Of a stretch of 64,000 nucleotides of DNA, positions 34,463 through 41,910 are shown piece by piece (positions within the stretch are counted from its first letter, which is position 1; each line of letters opens with the position of its first letter). The stretch covers positions 124,001 to 188,000 of the IMG/VR virus record IMGVR_UViG_3300030012_005163. The stretch is one strand, 5' to 3'. The stretch is from a virus. Under the pieces are notes generated by a model. That model was not told where the DNA came from. It ran no database searches and was given only the letters and a program-made list of their open reading frames with translations. A program made the position numbers and the translations under genes.

Positions 34463-34759
34463 ATGGGAAAATTTGATGAATTAATAAACTCAGAAAAACC
34501 TACATTAGTAGATTTTTATGCCACTTGGTGTGGACCGTGTAAGATGATGTCTCCTTTATTAGAAGAAGTTGCAACAGAATTAGGTGAGTCTACTAAAATA
34601 ATAAAAGTAGATATAGATAAGAATCGTGATGCTGCGGCACAATATGGTATTAGGAGTGTACCTACTCTATTATTATTTAAAGAAGGTGAGGTTGTTTGGA
34701 GACAAAGTGGTTTACCACCTAAAAATTTAATAACAGAATCTATAAAAAAGTTTATCTAA
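34463..34759 (+). CDS. Thioredoxin
   Basis: A 98-residue single thioredoxin fold with active site WCGPCKMM, cis-proline segment RSVPTLLLF and the buried acidic strand VDFYATW. Length and motifs are canonical. It may reduce phage ribonucleotide reductase (none in window) or assist folding. It begins right after the ncRNA terminator; a TATATTTA box at 34441-34448 lacks a -33 TTTG. Confidence 0.93.
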   Translation: MGKFDELINSEKPTLVDFYATWCGPCKMMSPLLEEVATELGESTKIIKVDIDKNRDAAAQYGIRSVPTLLLFKEGEVVWRQSGLPPKNLITESIKKFI

Positions 34760-34826
34760 TCATTTACAGTATTAAAAAAAATGACTAATATTATACTATA
34801 ATAATAAAAAAGTATAAATATATGTA

Positions 34827-35291
34827 ATGAAAATAGTAACTAAAAATTATTCACTTAAAAACGGAAAGAGATCGTATTTAGTGTATTTGAAAGATCAAAA
34901 TGATAACTCCTTAGAATGTTATGACATTTATGGTGATGAAGAAAGGTTGAAAAAGGAAGAAGAGTTAAGTGAAAAATATGAAATTGATACAATCAATATT
35001 AGTTACGTTTCATTAGAAAAGTTTAAAGAAGACGAAGATCCGATAGAAAAACCATTATTTTTAGTATTTTATTTAAGTAGAGATTTATTTACTAATAAAG
35101 AATTAGTTGCAGCATATGGGGAAAATGTTAAAAAATATTTAGACGAAAAAGGTGACAATGTAAGATTATTTTTTATGCCCACAGACGGTGAAGAAAAAAT
35201 AGAATGTATTAATCCATTATATATCAACAGTAGAAAAGAGTATAATAAAATAGATAATTTAATTAATGAACTAGAGAATCAGTTAGTTTAA
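34827..35291 (+). CDS. Conserved hypothetical phage protein (154 aa)
   Basis: An alpha/beta protein beginning MKIVTKNYSLKNGKRSYLVY, with LFLVFYLSRDLFTNKELVAA in the middle and a C-terminal NLINELENQL helix. No catalytic motif is recognised. Its stop region overlaps the convergent minus gene by 4 bases. Confidence 0.6.
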   Translation: MKIVTKNYSLKNGKRSYLVYLKDQNDNSLECYDIYGDEERLKKEEELSEKYEIDTINISYVSLEKFKEDEDPIEKPLFLVFYLSRDLFTNKELVAAYGENVKKYLDEKGDNVRLFFMPTDGEEKIECINPLYINSRKEYNKIDNLINELENQLV

Positions 35292-35935
35292 GGTCTAGTT
35301 TTTGTTCTATATAATTTGAATTCGTCCCAGCCAGTCTTATCCCTAATAAGTTTGTAAATATCTTTTTTATTTTTACTTATTTTTCCGGTAAACATTATAT
35401 TTTTTAAATTATTATTTTGATAAAAATCTTCTAATAAATAATATAATTTTTCACAATCTTTTTGACATTTACAAATTACTATATCAAAATCATTATTTTG
35501 ATGAATTAACAATTTGTTGTTTACATAATTAACTTGTTTTATTATTAATCCTTTATGTTTTTTCATTAGTATAGATTTAATAATTTCAATACATGTTAAT
35601 CTTTTATCATAGTTAAAAACACTAAATTTTTCCTCAAAGTGATAGTTACATTTTTCCACTATAGTCCACTTTTTATTTTTATCTTCGATTTCAATATTTC
35701 TTCCTATCTCATCTCTATCAATAAATGGTTTATCACCCTCACTCCATTTTTTTAATAAAATTAATTCGTATTTTACTGGTTTAACTTTTTTATATGCAAT
35801 ATGTTCTCTACTATATAATACTTTATTTTTATCTTTGTATTTAAAATATTTTTTAGTAGCGAATGATAAATCATTACCTTTAAATAATATTTTTTTCTTT
35901 TTATTATTACTTGTTATGATAATTCTATACTGCAT
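35288..35935 (-). CDS. Hypothetical Lys-rich protein (215 aa)
   Basis: Beta-rich N-terminus (MQYRIIITSNNKKKKILFKG), central YELILLKKWSEGDKPFIDRD, and a C-terminal half with IVICKCQKDCEKLYYLLEDF. Two cysteines in CKCQKDC could bind metal but no zinc-finger family is recognised. A palindromic class B box (TTATTTATAAATAA) between it and dnaJ could serve both genes. Confidence 0.55.
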   Translation of the reverse strand: MQYRIIITSNNKKKKILFKGNDLSFATKKYFKYKDKNKVLYSREHIAYKKVKPVKYELILLKKWSEGDKPFIDRDEIGRNIEIEDKNKKWTIVEKCNYHFEEKFSVFNYDKRLTCIEIIKSILMKKHKGLIIKQVNYVNNKLLIHQNNDFDIVICKCQKDCEKLYYLLEDFYQNNNLKNIMFTGKISKNKKDIYKLIRDKTGWDEFKLYRTKTRP

Positions 35936-35963
35936 TACTTTATTTTTATTAAAATAAGTGTTA

Positions 35964-35977
35964 TTATTTATAAATAA
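35964..35977. promoter_or_regulatory. Palindromic class B-like box between divergent genes
   Basis: TTATTTATAAATAA is a perfect 14-base palindrome, so the same class B-like core reads in both directions toward the dnaJ ATG at 35988 and the minus gene start at 35935. Confidence 0.4.
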
Positions 35978-35987
35978 ATAATAAAGT

Positions 35988-37016
35988 ATGACAAAAGATT
36001 ATTATAAAGTTTTAGGGGTGGATAAAAGTGTTGATGATGCTAGTCTTAAAAAAGCTTACAGAAAATTATCAAAAAAGTATCATCCCGATGTAAATAAAGA
36101 TAATCCTAATTCTGAAGAAAAATTTAAAGAAGTAGCTGAAGCATACAATGTTTTATCCGACCCCACTAAAAGAAAAAATTACGATACTTTTGGAACACCA
36201 GATGGTAGAGGGGGTAATCCTTTTGGTAATGGTGGGTTTGATATGGGTGACATATTTAGTTCTTTTTTCGGTGAAGAAGGTAACCCTTTTGGGGGAAGGT
36301 CTAAAAGACAAAGGAGATTTAAAGGTACTGATATAAGAGTAAATATAAAATTAAGTTTAGAAGATATTTTTAATGGGGTACACAAAAAAATAAAATATAA
36401 AAGAAATGATTCTTGTGATTTATGTAATTCTACTGGTGGGGAAACATCCACTTGTAGTATGTGTAGAGGTGGTGGACAAATTAATAGAGTTACAAATACT
36501 CCTTTTGGAAAAATACAAAATACCACTATGTGTCCCACATGTAATGGTGAAGGAAGTATCATTATTAAACCATGTAAAAAATGTAATGGATTAGGGGTGA
36601 ATCTCGTAGAAGAAACCACAGAATTTCAAATACCAAAAGGTATTATGGATGGTGAATATTTAGCAATGAGAGGAAAAGGTAATTCGATTAAAAAAGGTAC
36701 TGCGGGAGATTTAATAATAAATGTTATAGAAATACCTCACGATAAATTTAAAAGAAATAATAATGATATACACCAAAGAATTAAATTGTCATATAAAGAT
36801 TTAGTGTTAGGTTGTTCCACAGAATTAGATACACTTAGTGGTAAAATAAGAATTAAAGTAAAAGAAGGAACAGAAGTGGGACATATACTTAGAGTACCTA
36901 AAAAAGGATTTATAAGGGATAATATGGTTGGTGATATGATGGTAGAAGTTTGGATTGATATTCCTAAAGAATTAAATGAAGAAAATAAAAAAGTAATTGA
37001 GTCTTTAAATATTTGA
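35988..37016 (+). CDS. dnaJ: DnaJ co-chaperone
   Basis: A complete type I DnaJ: J domain with KKYHPDVNK (HPD motif), a Gly/Phe-rich linker (residues about 65-95), four CxxCxGxG zinc motifs (CDLCNSTG, CSMCRGGG, CPTCNGEG, CKKCNGLG) and two C-terminal substrate-binding domains. At 342 residues it is slightly shorter than E. coli DnaJ. It should recruit host DnaK for folding or remodelling, as other phages do for replication or capsid assembly. Confidence 0.94.
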   Translation: MTKDYYKVLGVDKSVDDASLKKAYRKLSKKYHPDVNKDNPNSEEKFKEVAEAYNVLSDPTKRKNYDTFGTPDGRGGNPFGNGGFDMGDIFSSFFGEEGNPFGGRSKRQRRFKGTDIRVNIKLSLEDIFNGVHKKIKYKRNDSCDLCNSTGGETSTCSMCRGGGQINRVTNTPFGKIQNTTMCPTCNGEGSIIIKPCKKCNGLGVNLVEETTEFQIPKGIMDGEYLAMRGKGNSIKKGTAGDLIINVIEIPHDKFKRNNNDIHQRIKLSYKDLVLGCSTELDTLSGKIRIKVKEGTEVGHILRVPKKGFIRDNMVGDMMVEVWIDIPKELNEENKKVIESLNI

Positions 37017-37062
37017 TTTTATCAAATAAAAGAGTTAAATTAGAAAAAAAAACAAAATTATT

Positions 37063-37518
37063 ATGGCAAAATTTCAAGAAGTATATGAAGAAACAAAAGA
37101 GGTATTTAATACTCACATAAATAATAGTGGTATACCTGGTTTTGTGAACATTAAGATTCTTTCCAATGAATCTTTAAAAGATTGTTTTGGGCAAGTAACT
37201 AAAGCACAAGATATAGTTAAATTTATGACAGATTACGATGTCATCATTCAAATAAATGAACCTATATTCGATCAATTACAATCAAATCAAAAAGATTATG
37301 TAGTTAAGGATTTATTATCACAAATAGTATATAGTTTAGAATCAGATAAATTATCTATTAGTAAACCAGATATAACTACTTTTAGTGGTGTTCTAAGACA
37401 ATATAGTATAGATGACTATATTAGTATTTGTGAAAGTATAAAAACTTTACAAGAACAGAAAAAAATACAAGAAGATTTAGCGAAACAAGCTGCTAAGAAA
37501 AGTAAGGCGACTGCATAG
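37063..37518 (+). CDS. Conserved phage protein (151 aa)
   Basis: Begins MAKFQEVYEETKEVFNTHIN, with DVIIQINEPIFDQLQSNQKD and KLSISKPDITTFSGVLRQYS. I recall similar conserved proteins in Bacteroidota phages; some are called metallopeptidase-like, but no HExxH is present here. The C-terminus is a Lys/Ala coiled tail. Unknown function. Confidence 0.6.
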   Translation: MAKFQEVYEETKEVFNTHINNSGIPGFVNIKILSNESLKDCFGQVTKAQDIVKFMTDYDVIIQINEPIFDQLQSNQKDYVVKDLLSQIVYSLESDKLSISKPDITTFSGVLRQYSIDDYISICESIKTLQEQKKIQEDLAKQAAKKSKATA

Positions 37519-37549
37519 ATAATGATGTTATTAGATATTTATATAGTTA

Positions 37550-37607
37550 GGGGGATTAGCTCAGACTTGCACGTATAAGGTCATAGGTTCGACTACGATA
37601 TCCTCCA
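37550..37607 (+). pseudogene. 58-base tRNA-Ala-like remnant (anticodon TGC region)
   Basis: Acceptor GGGGGAT pairs fully with ATCCTCC (G3-U70 retained) with discriminator A. TAGCTCAG, CTTGCACG with TGC, GGTCAT and GGTTCGACT match bacterial tRNA-Ala, but about 17 bases covering the D-arm and the 5' half of the anticodon stem are missing, and the T-stem has two mismatches (ATAGG against ACGAT). No CCA is encoded. It is most likely a decaying host-derived tRNA gene; a charged minihelix-like RNA is possible. Confidence 0.7.
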
Positions 37608-37633
37608 CAATAATAATAAAATAAAAAAAAGTT

Positions 37634-37924
37634 ATGAAAGAAGATAAATCACCGAAAAATTATATTACTTGGCTTTTCACTGATCATTACTTTAATAACA
37701 AACAAGGTATATTAAAATTTATAGGAACTATATTTGGTTTCTTTATGGCTTTTTATGTTCCGGGTCCTGTAATGGAAGAATATTGGGGTGGATGGATACC
37801 CATATGGCCAGTTATTGGAACTTTTATTGCAGTATATGGGTTTTTAATTGGTATTCTTTTACAACCATATGGTATATACAAAAGATTAAAAAGAATGGAT
37901 TGGTGGAATAATAATAATTTTTAA
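37634..37924 (+). CDS. Small membrane protein (96 aa)
   Basis: Two hydrophobic segments (FIGTIFGFFMAFYVPGPV and WPVIGTFIAVYGFLIGILL) with basic termini and a Trp-rich end. No family recognised. It precedes the glutamine synthetase-like gene by 8 bases. Confidence 0.6.
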   Translation: MKEDKSPKNYITWLFTDHYFNNKQGILKFIGTIFGFFMAFYVPGPVMEEYWGGWIPIWPVIGTFIAVYGFLIGILLQPYGIYKRLKRMDWWNNNNF

Positions 37925-37932
37925 AAAAAAAT

Positions 37933-38577
37933 ATGTTAATAAAGTTAGAATACATTTGGGTAGATTCAGAAGATACTTTAAGAGGTAAAACTAAAATATG
38001 GGATTTCGACCCACATAAATACCCTAAATATAATACGTTAAGAAAAAACGGTCCTTGTCCCCAAGAATTACCTATTTGGGGCGATAAAAGTGTGAAATCT
38101 CTTTTAATTCCTAACAGAGTAGTGGTGGATCCCAAAAGAAAACAATCATTCTTAGTTATGTGTGATACATCAATGACTGATGAAAGATTAGATAATAATG
38201 AAGAAGAAAAGTTTTTGTTTGGATTTAAACAAAAATATACTCTTAGAAAAAATAATAGTCCCTATTTTGAAATAGAAGAAGGAATATATTGTGGTGTCGG
38301 TTACGGAAGAGTTTTAGGTAGAGAAATAATGGAAGAGCATTTAGATGCGTGTTTATCTGCAGGTTTAAAAATTACGGACATAAATGCTGAAGAATTATTA
38401 GGGCAGTGGGAATACACCTTAATGAGTGAAGGTAATTCTGTTAACGAAAATGATTTATGGTTATCTAAATATTTTTTAATAAGAATATGTGAAAAACATA
38501 ATATGTTTGTTGATTTTAATAAACCAGAAAGAAAAGAAATAATAGAAGAGAAGAAAAAAGTAGAATATGAAAACTAA
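37933..38577 (+). CDS. Truncated glutamine synthetase type II-like pseudoenzyme
   Basis: The 214-residue protein matches the N-terminal 60% of eukaryote-type (GSII) glutamine synthetase: KLEYIWVDSEDTLRGKTKIW (beta-grasp), LIPNRVVVDP, FLVMCDTSM, GIYCGVGYGRVLGREIMEEH, and AGLKITDINAEELLGQWEY. It stops after MFVDFNKPE and lacks the C-terminal ATP/phosphate-binding part of about 150 residues. The paired metal-ligand glutamates of the E-Q-E motif are Lys (K99, K101 in FGFKQKYTL), while E153 and E160 remain. It cannot be a normal synthetase. It may cap, poison or mimic host GS oligomers; that role is inference. Confidence 0.8.
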   Translation: MLIKLEYIWVDSEDTLRGKTKIWDFDPHKYPKYNTLRKNGPCPQELPIWGDKSVKSLLIPNRVVVDPKRKQSFLVMCDTSMTDERLDNNEEEKFLFGFKQKYTLRKNNSPYFEIEEGIYCGVGYGRVLGREIMEEHLDACLSAGLKITDINAEELLGQWEYTLMSEGNSVNENDLWLSKYFLIRICEKHNMFVDFNKPERKEIIEEKKKVEYEN

Positions 38578-39211
38578 TAAAGATTTTGAAGAATATATTT
38601 GTAGAATACATGGTTTAAGTAGACACATGAAGAGACCTAGATTATATTGGTCTGGTGAAGGAAAAAGTAATATTGATAAATTATGTAGTTTAGATAAATG
38701 TCCTAAAAAATTTAAACCTATACTTAGTGAATCTAAATTTGTTAAATGTGATGCAATAGATGAAGATGGTAATCTATATGAAATAAAAAAGTATAATTTA
38801 AATCAACTAAAAAAATATAGATTATATTCTGAACCAATAATAAAAGTATCACCTAGTAGAAGTAACTGGGGAGAAGGACACCCTTATTATGATAATTTCA
38901 CCAATGCAGATGAGTATAATAAATTTATTGATAATTTAATGAAAACGGATTGGTGGAAAAGATATAGTAATATTATTATGGATAGTATAACTCATTCAAA
39001 TAGAGGAATTTATTGTAAAGATGGTTTTATACCACATAATCAATTAAAATTTAAATGGGTAGTAAATAAAGGGGACTATGCACCTATATTTGATGGTTAT
39101 CATAGGTTATGTATTGTATTCAAAACAAAAGAAAAGTGTAACGAAGATATTGAATTTATTAAACCTAAAAGATCAATATTAGAGTATGTTAAAGAATTTT
39201 TTAAAATATAA
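38567..39211 (+). CDS. Hypothetical protein (214 aa), co-transcribed with GS-like gene
   Basis: Begins 10 bases inside the GS-like gene in another frame. It contains CSLDKCPKKFKPILSESKFV, YDNFTNADEYNKFIDNLMKT, a Trp-rich core and PIFDGYHRLCIVFKTKEK, the last being a ParB-like G-x-H-R segment. It is not a continuation of glutamine synthetase. Unknown function. Confidence 0.6.
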   Translation: MKTNKDFEEYICRIHGLSRHMKRPRLYWSGEGKSNIDKLCSLDKCPKKFKPILSESKFVKCDAIDEDGNLYEIKKYNLNQLKKYRLYSEPIIKVSPSRSNWGEGHPYYDNFTNADEYNKFIDNLMKTDWWKRYSNIIMDSITHSNRGIYCKDGFIPHNQLKFKWVVNKGDYAPIFDGYHRLCIVFKTKEKCNEDIEFIKPKRSILEYVKEFFKI

Positions 39212-39222
39212 AAAAATAAGAA

Positions 39223-39933
39223 ATGATGAATTTAGATTTTTACAGTGAATTTAAGAATTATGCTATGAAGCATTTAGGTATTAGTGGGATACAGTTTCAC
39301 TATTGGGAAAAACTACAAGATAGTGTCTATAATAATAGTATGGTAACTTCTAGTCTCACACCTTATATATTAGAAGAAAGAGAAATGAGAGTAACTCAGA
39401 TGGACATTTTCTCACGATTAATGATGGATAGGATATTGTGGGTTGCGGGTCCGGTGAATGACCAAATGAGTACTGTTGTACAAGCACAATTAATGTTTTT
39501 AGATAACGTTGAATGTCGAGATATAATTGTACACGTAGATTCGCCAGGTGGATCGGTTAAGTCAGGATTAAGTATGGTAGATGTTATGAATTATGTTAAA
39601 TCCGATATTGTGACTATTAATACTGGTATGGCAGCATCAATGGGTTCTATATTGCTGGGTAATGGTACTAAAGGTAAAAGGTTTTCTTTACCGAATTCAA
39701 AAGTAATGTTACATCAAGTATCAGCAGGCGCACAAGGACATGTAGAAGATATGAAAATCAGTATCGCTGAAGCAGAAAAATATAATGACAAATTATTTCA
39801 AATGTTAGCAGATTTTTGTGGTAAAAGTAAAAAAAGAGTCCTTGCAGATTGTAATAGAGACAATTGGTTGGATTCTAATGAAGCTTTAGAATATGGAATT
39901 ATTGACGAAATAATTGAAAAACTCGAAAAATAA
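39223..39933 (+). CDS. clpP: ClpP-family serine protease, Bacteroidota type
   Basis: Catalytic triad present: Ser in GMAASMGSILL, His in VMLHQVSAG and Asp near NRDNWLDSNEAL. The N-terminal 50 residues with YILEERE then RVTQMDIFSRLMMDRIL match the extended N-terminus of Bacteroidota ClpP, so it was probably acquired from a host. It could form mixed 14-mers with host ClpP, degrade tmRNA-tagged proteins (a tmRNA lies 6 kb away) or act as a prohead protease. Conservation is high apart from the strand VHVDSPGGSVKSG. Confidence 0.9.
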   Translation: MMNLDFYSEFKNYAMKHLGISGIQFHYWEKLQDSVYNNSMVTSSLTPYILEEREMRVTQMDIFSRLMMDRILWVAGPVNDQMSTVVQAQLMFLDNVECRDIIVHVDSPGGSVKSGLSMVDVMNYVKSDIVTINTGMAASMGSILLGNGTKGKRFSLPNSKVMLHQVSAGAQGHVEDMKISIAEAEKYNDKLFQMLADFCGKSKKRVLADCNRDNWLDSNEALEYGIIDEIIEKLEK

Positions 39934-39962
39934 TAGTATATTTAAAAAAATGTCTAGTTTTA

Positions 39963-39994
39963 CTTGACATTTGCACTATTTTATTTTAAATTTA
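39963..39994 (+). promoter_or_regulatory. Class A promoter (CTTG-N20-TAAATTTA)
   Basis: TTG at 39964-39966 and TAAATTTA at 39987-39994, spacer 20 bases; the ATG at 40000 follows after 5 bases, confirming that start over the TTG at 39964. Confidence 0.65.
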
Positions 39995-39999
39995 AACAA

Positions 40000-40908
40000 A
40001 TGATAAGTTATATTGGCGGTAAAGCACGAATAGGTAAGTGGATAGTCCCTTATATACCTAAAGACATTGAAACATATGTGGAAACATTTGGTGGTATGTT
40101 TTGGGTATTCTTTAATATGGATTTAAAAAATTACCCACACCTTAAAACAGTAGTATATAATGATTTTAATGGGTTAAACGCTAATTTGTTTGAATGTAGT
40201 TTAGAATATGATAAATTATGGGATGAGTTAAATAAATATCCTTGCCAACAATTAGGGGTGGAAGATACACCTACGGAATATATAGAAATGTTTAATGAAT
40301 ATCAACAAGAACTTTTTCATAGTGATTATGAAATTACTAAAGAAAATAAATTTGAAATTGCTGCAAAATATGTTTATGTATTAACTCAGATATTTTCGGG
40401 TTCAAAACCTGAAACTTCATCTTATACTGATTATAAAGGTAAATATAGATGTAAGGTATTAATATTTATGGATAAATTAAAAAATCCTAAGTATAGAGAA
40501 CATTTTGATAAAATTACTTTTGTTGAAAATATGGATTTTCAAGAAGTTATTGAGAAGTACGATTCGGAAAAGACTTACTTTTATATCGATCCACCATATT
40601 GGAAAACCGAAAACTATTATTCTAATCATGATTTTGATAGAAATGATCATGAAAGACTAGCAGATTGTATAAAAGAAATGGAAGGATTGTTTTCTTTGAG
40701 TTATTATGATTTTGAATTATTAAGGAAATGGTTTCCTAAACATGAGTATGTATGGGAAAAGAAAGAATTTGCTAAAGCAGCTGCAGCAAAAAGTGGTGTT
40801 AAACAAAATATGGGGGAAGAATTGTTGATTATGAATTATGGGGACAATGTGATAGACGCACCTTGTTACGGTATGCAGTTAGACTTATTTAAACACGATT
40901 ATTTATGA
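40000..40908 (+). CDS. D12-class DNA adenine-N6 methyltransferase (Dam-like)
   Basis: Begins MISYIGGKARIGKWIVPYIP, the K-x-x-L/I FGG region being YVETFGGMFWVFF, with catalytic DPPY in FYIDPPYWKTENYYS and a C-terminal ELLIMNY. The 302-residue length is typical of Dam/DpnM-type enzymes. The recognition sequence cannot be told. It likely protects phage DNA or controls gene expression. ATGA overlap with the following lipoprotein gene. Confidence 0.88.
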   Translation: MISYIGGKARIGKWIVPYIPKDIETYVETFGGMFWVFFNMDLKNYPHLKTVVYNDFNGLNANLFECSLEYDKLWDELNKYPCQQLGVEDTPTEYIEMFNEYQQELFHSDYEITKENKFEIAAKYVYVLTQIFSGSKPETSSYTDYKGKYRCKVLIFMDKLKNPKYREHFDKITFVENMDFQEVIEKYDSEKTYFYIDPPYWKTENYYSNHDFDRNDHERLADCIKEMEGLFSLSYYDFELLRKWFPKHEYVWEKKEFAKAAAAKSGVKQNMGEELLIMNYGDNVIDAPCYGMQLDLFKHDYL

Positions 40909-41447
40909 AAAAGTTTTTTATATGTATATTTTCTTTTTTATCTTGTACTAAAATAGATGAAAATGGATTTAAAACATTTATTATAAAAGAAGGTAAACAT
41001 AGATCAGGATATAGATATAAAACTTCTAGATCTAATAAATTCAAAGTAGAGTGTATTTTTGACAACAGTGCAATTTATACGAGTAATGATCCCGTAAATC
41101 AATGGGATGTAAATAAATTATGGGGTGTATCAGATTGCGGTAATAACCATATGAACAATTCTATCAGATTTGGTTGGAGATGGTTGGATGATAGTTTAGA
41201 AATATTATGGTTTAGACATTTAAATGGTAATTTTGAGTTTGATAAAATAACTTCAGTAGAAATGAATGAAATTGTGTATTTAGATTTAGAATTGAAGGAT
41301 GATAAATACGTATTAGGGGTAAATGGTGTAGTAGTAGAGGTAGATAGACCTTGCACACAAGACTTCAAAAGGTATTATTTATACCCTTATTTTGGGGGTG
41401 ACGAAGAAGCACCACACAACATTAAAATTAAACTTAAAGGGGTATGA
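40905..41447 (+). CDS. Predicted secreted lipoprotein
   Basis: The N-terminus MKKFFICIFSFLSCTKIDEN is a short signal peptide with a lipobox-like FLSC. The rest (180 residues in all) is a beta-sandwich-like domain with RSGYRYKTSRSNKFKVECIF, FGWRWLDDSLEILWFRHLNG and LYPYFGGDEEAPHNIKIK. It resembles Bacteroidota outer-membrane or secreted glycan-binding proteins in style. Translation is coupled to the methyltransferase by ATGA. A receptor-masking (superinfection exclusion) role is a context-based hypothesis. Confidence 0.62.
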   Translation: MKKFFICIFSFLSCTKIDENGFKTFIIKEGKHRSGYRYKTSRSNKFKVECIFDNSAIYTSNDPVNQWDVNKLWGVSDCGNNHMNNSIRFGWRWLDDSLEILWFRHLNGNFEFDKITSVEMNEIVYLDLELKDDKYVLGVNGVVVEVDRPCTQDFKRYYLYPYFGGDEEAPHNIKIKLKGV

Positions 41448-41480
41448 TAAATGTCACACTTTTGTCACAATTTATGTAAG

Positions 41481-41512
41481 TTTGACAAATAGGGTTAAAT
41501 TAATTATATTTA
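41481..41512 (+). promoter_or_regulatory. Class A promoter (TTTG-N20-TATATTTA)
   Basis: TTTG at 41481-41484 and TATATTTA at 41505-41512 with a 20-base spacer, 17 bases before the ATG at 41530. Confidence 0.78.
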
Positions 41513-41529
41513 TAAACGAATGAGTAATT

Positions 41530-41889
41530 ATGAAAATAGGTATACAAAAAATAGAGACTTTTAGTGTAACACAAACCACTAAAGAATTTGTTTTCGAAAT
41601 GGATGAATTTAGAAATTGTACACCTGCATTTATCGGCAAAAATCACAACGAATTTATGGACTATATTACTAATGATATTGAGGATATGAAATCTTTCTTA
41701 GATGATAATATGGATGTTATTTCTAAAGAGACTTATAGAAAATTATATCTTTTAGAAATAGATCCAGTTTATGATGTAATTGAAGATTCTCGTAACCAAT
41801 ATGAAGATAGTTGGTTTACAATGAATAAAAATGTAGATGTAAAAGAAAAAGTATTAACTAACGCTAAAACAAAAGTAATTAATGACTAA
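41530..41889 (+). CDS. Hypothetical protein (119 aa)
   Basis: Begins MKIGIQKIETFSVTQTTKEF; acidic alpha/beta protein with no motif recognised. ATG 41520, ten bases upstream in another frame, gives only a 14-codon ORF. It has its own class A promoter and is followed 21 bases later by a methyltransferase. Confidence 0.6.
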   Translation: MKIGIQKIETFSVTQTTKEFVFEMDEFRNCTPAFIGKNHNEFMDYITNDIEDMKSFLDDNMDVISKETYRKLYLLEIDPVYDVIEDSRNQYEDSWFTMNKNVDVKEKVLTNAKTKVIND

Positions 41890-41910
41890 GCGTTATTAAA
41901 TTAAAGTTTT

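Noticed and set aside
36179-36619. Minus-strand 146-codon ORF opposite dnaJ
   Set aside because: Hydrophobic, Pro/Leu/His-rich shadow of a clearly conserved + strand gene; no start signal.
37550-37607. Functional tRNA-Ala
   Set aside because: D-arm and half the anticodon stem are missing and the T-stem has two mismatches, so normal decoding is not possible.
38567-39211. Second half of a split or frameshifted glutamine synthetase
   Set aside because: No GS C-terminal motifs are present; it is an unrelated protein overlapping by 11 bases.
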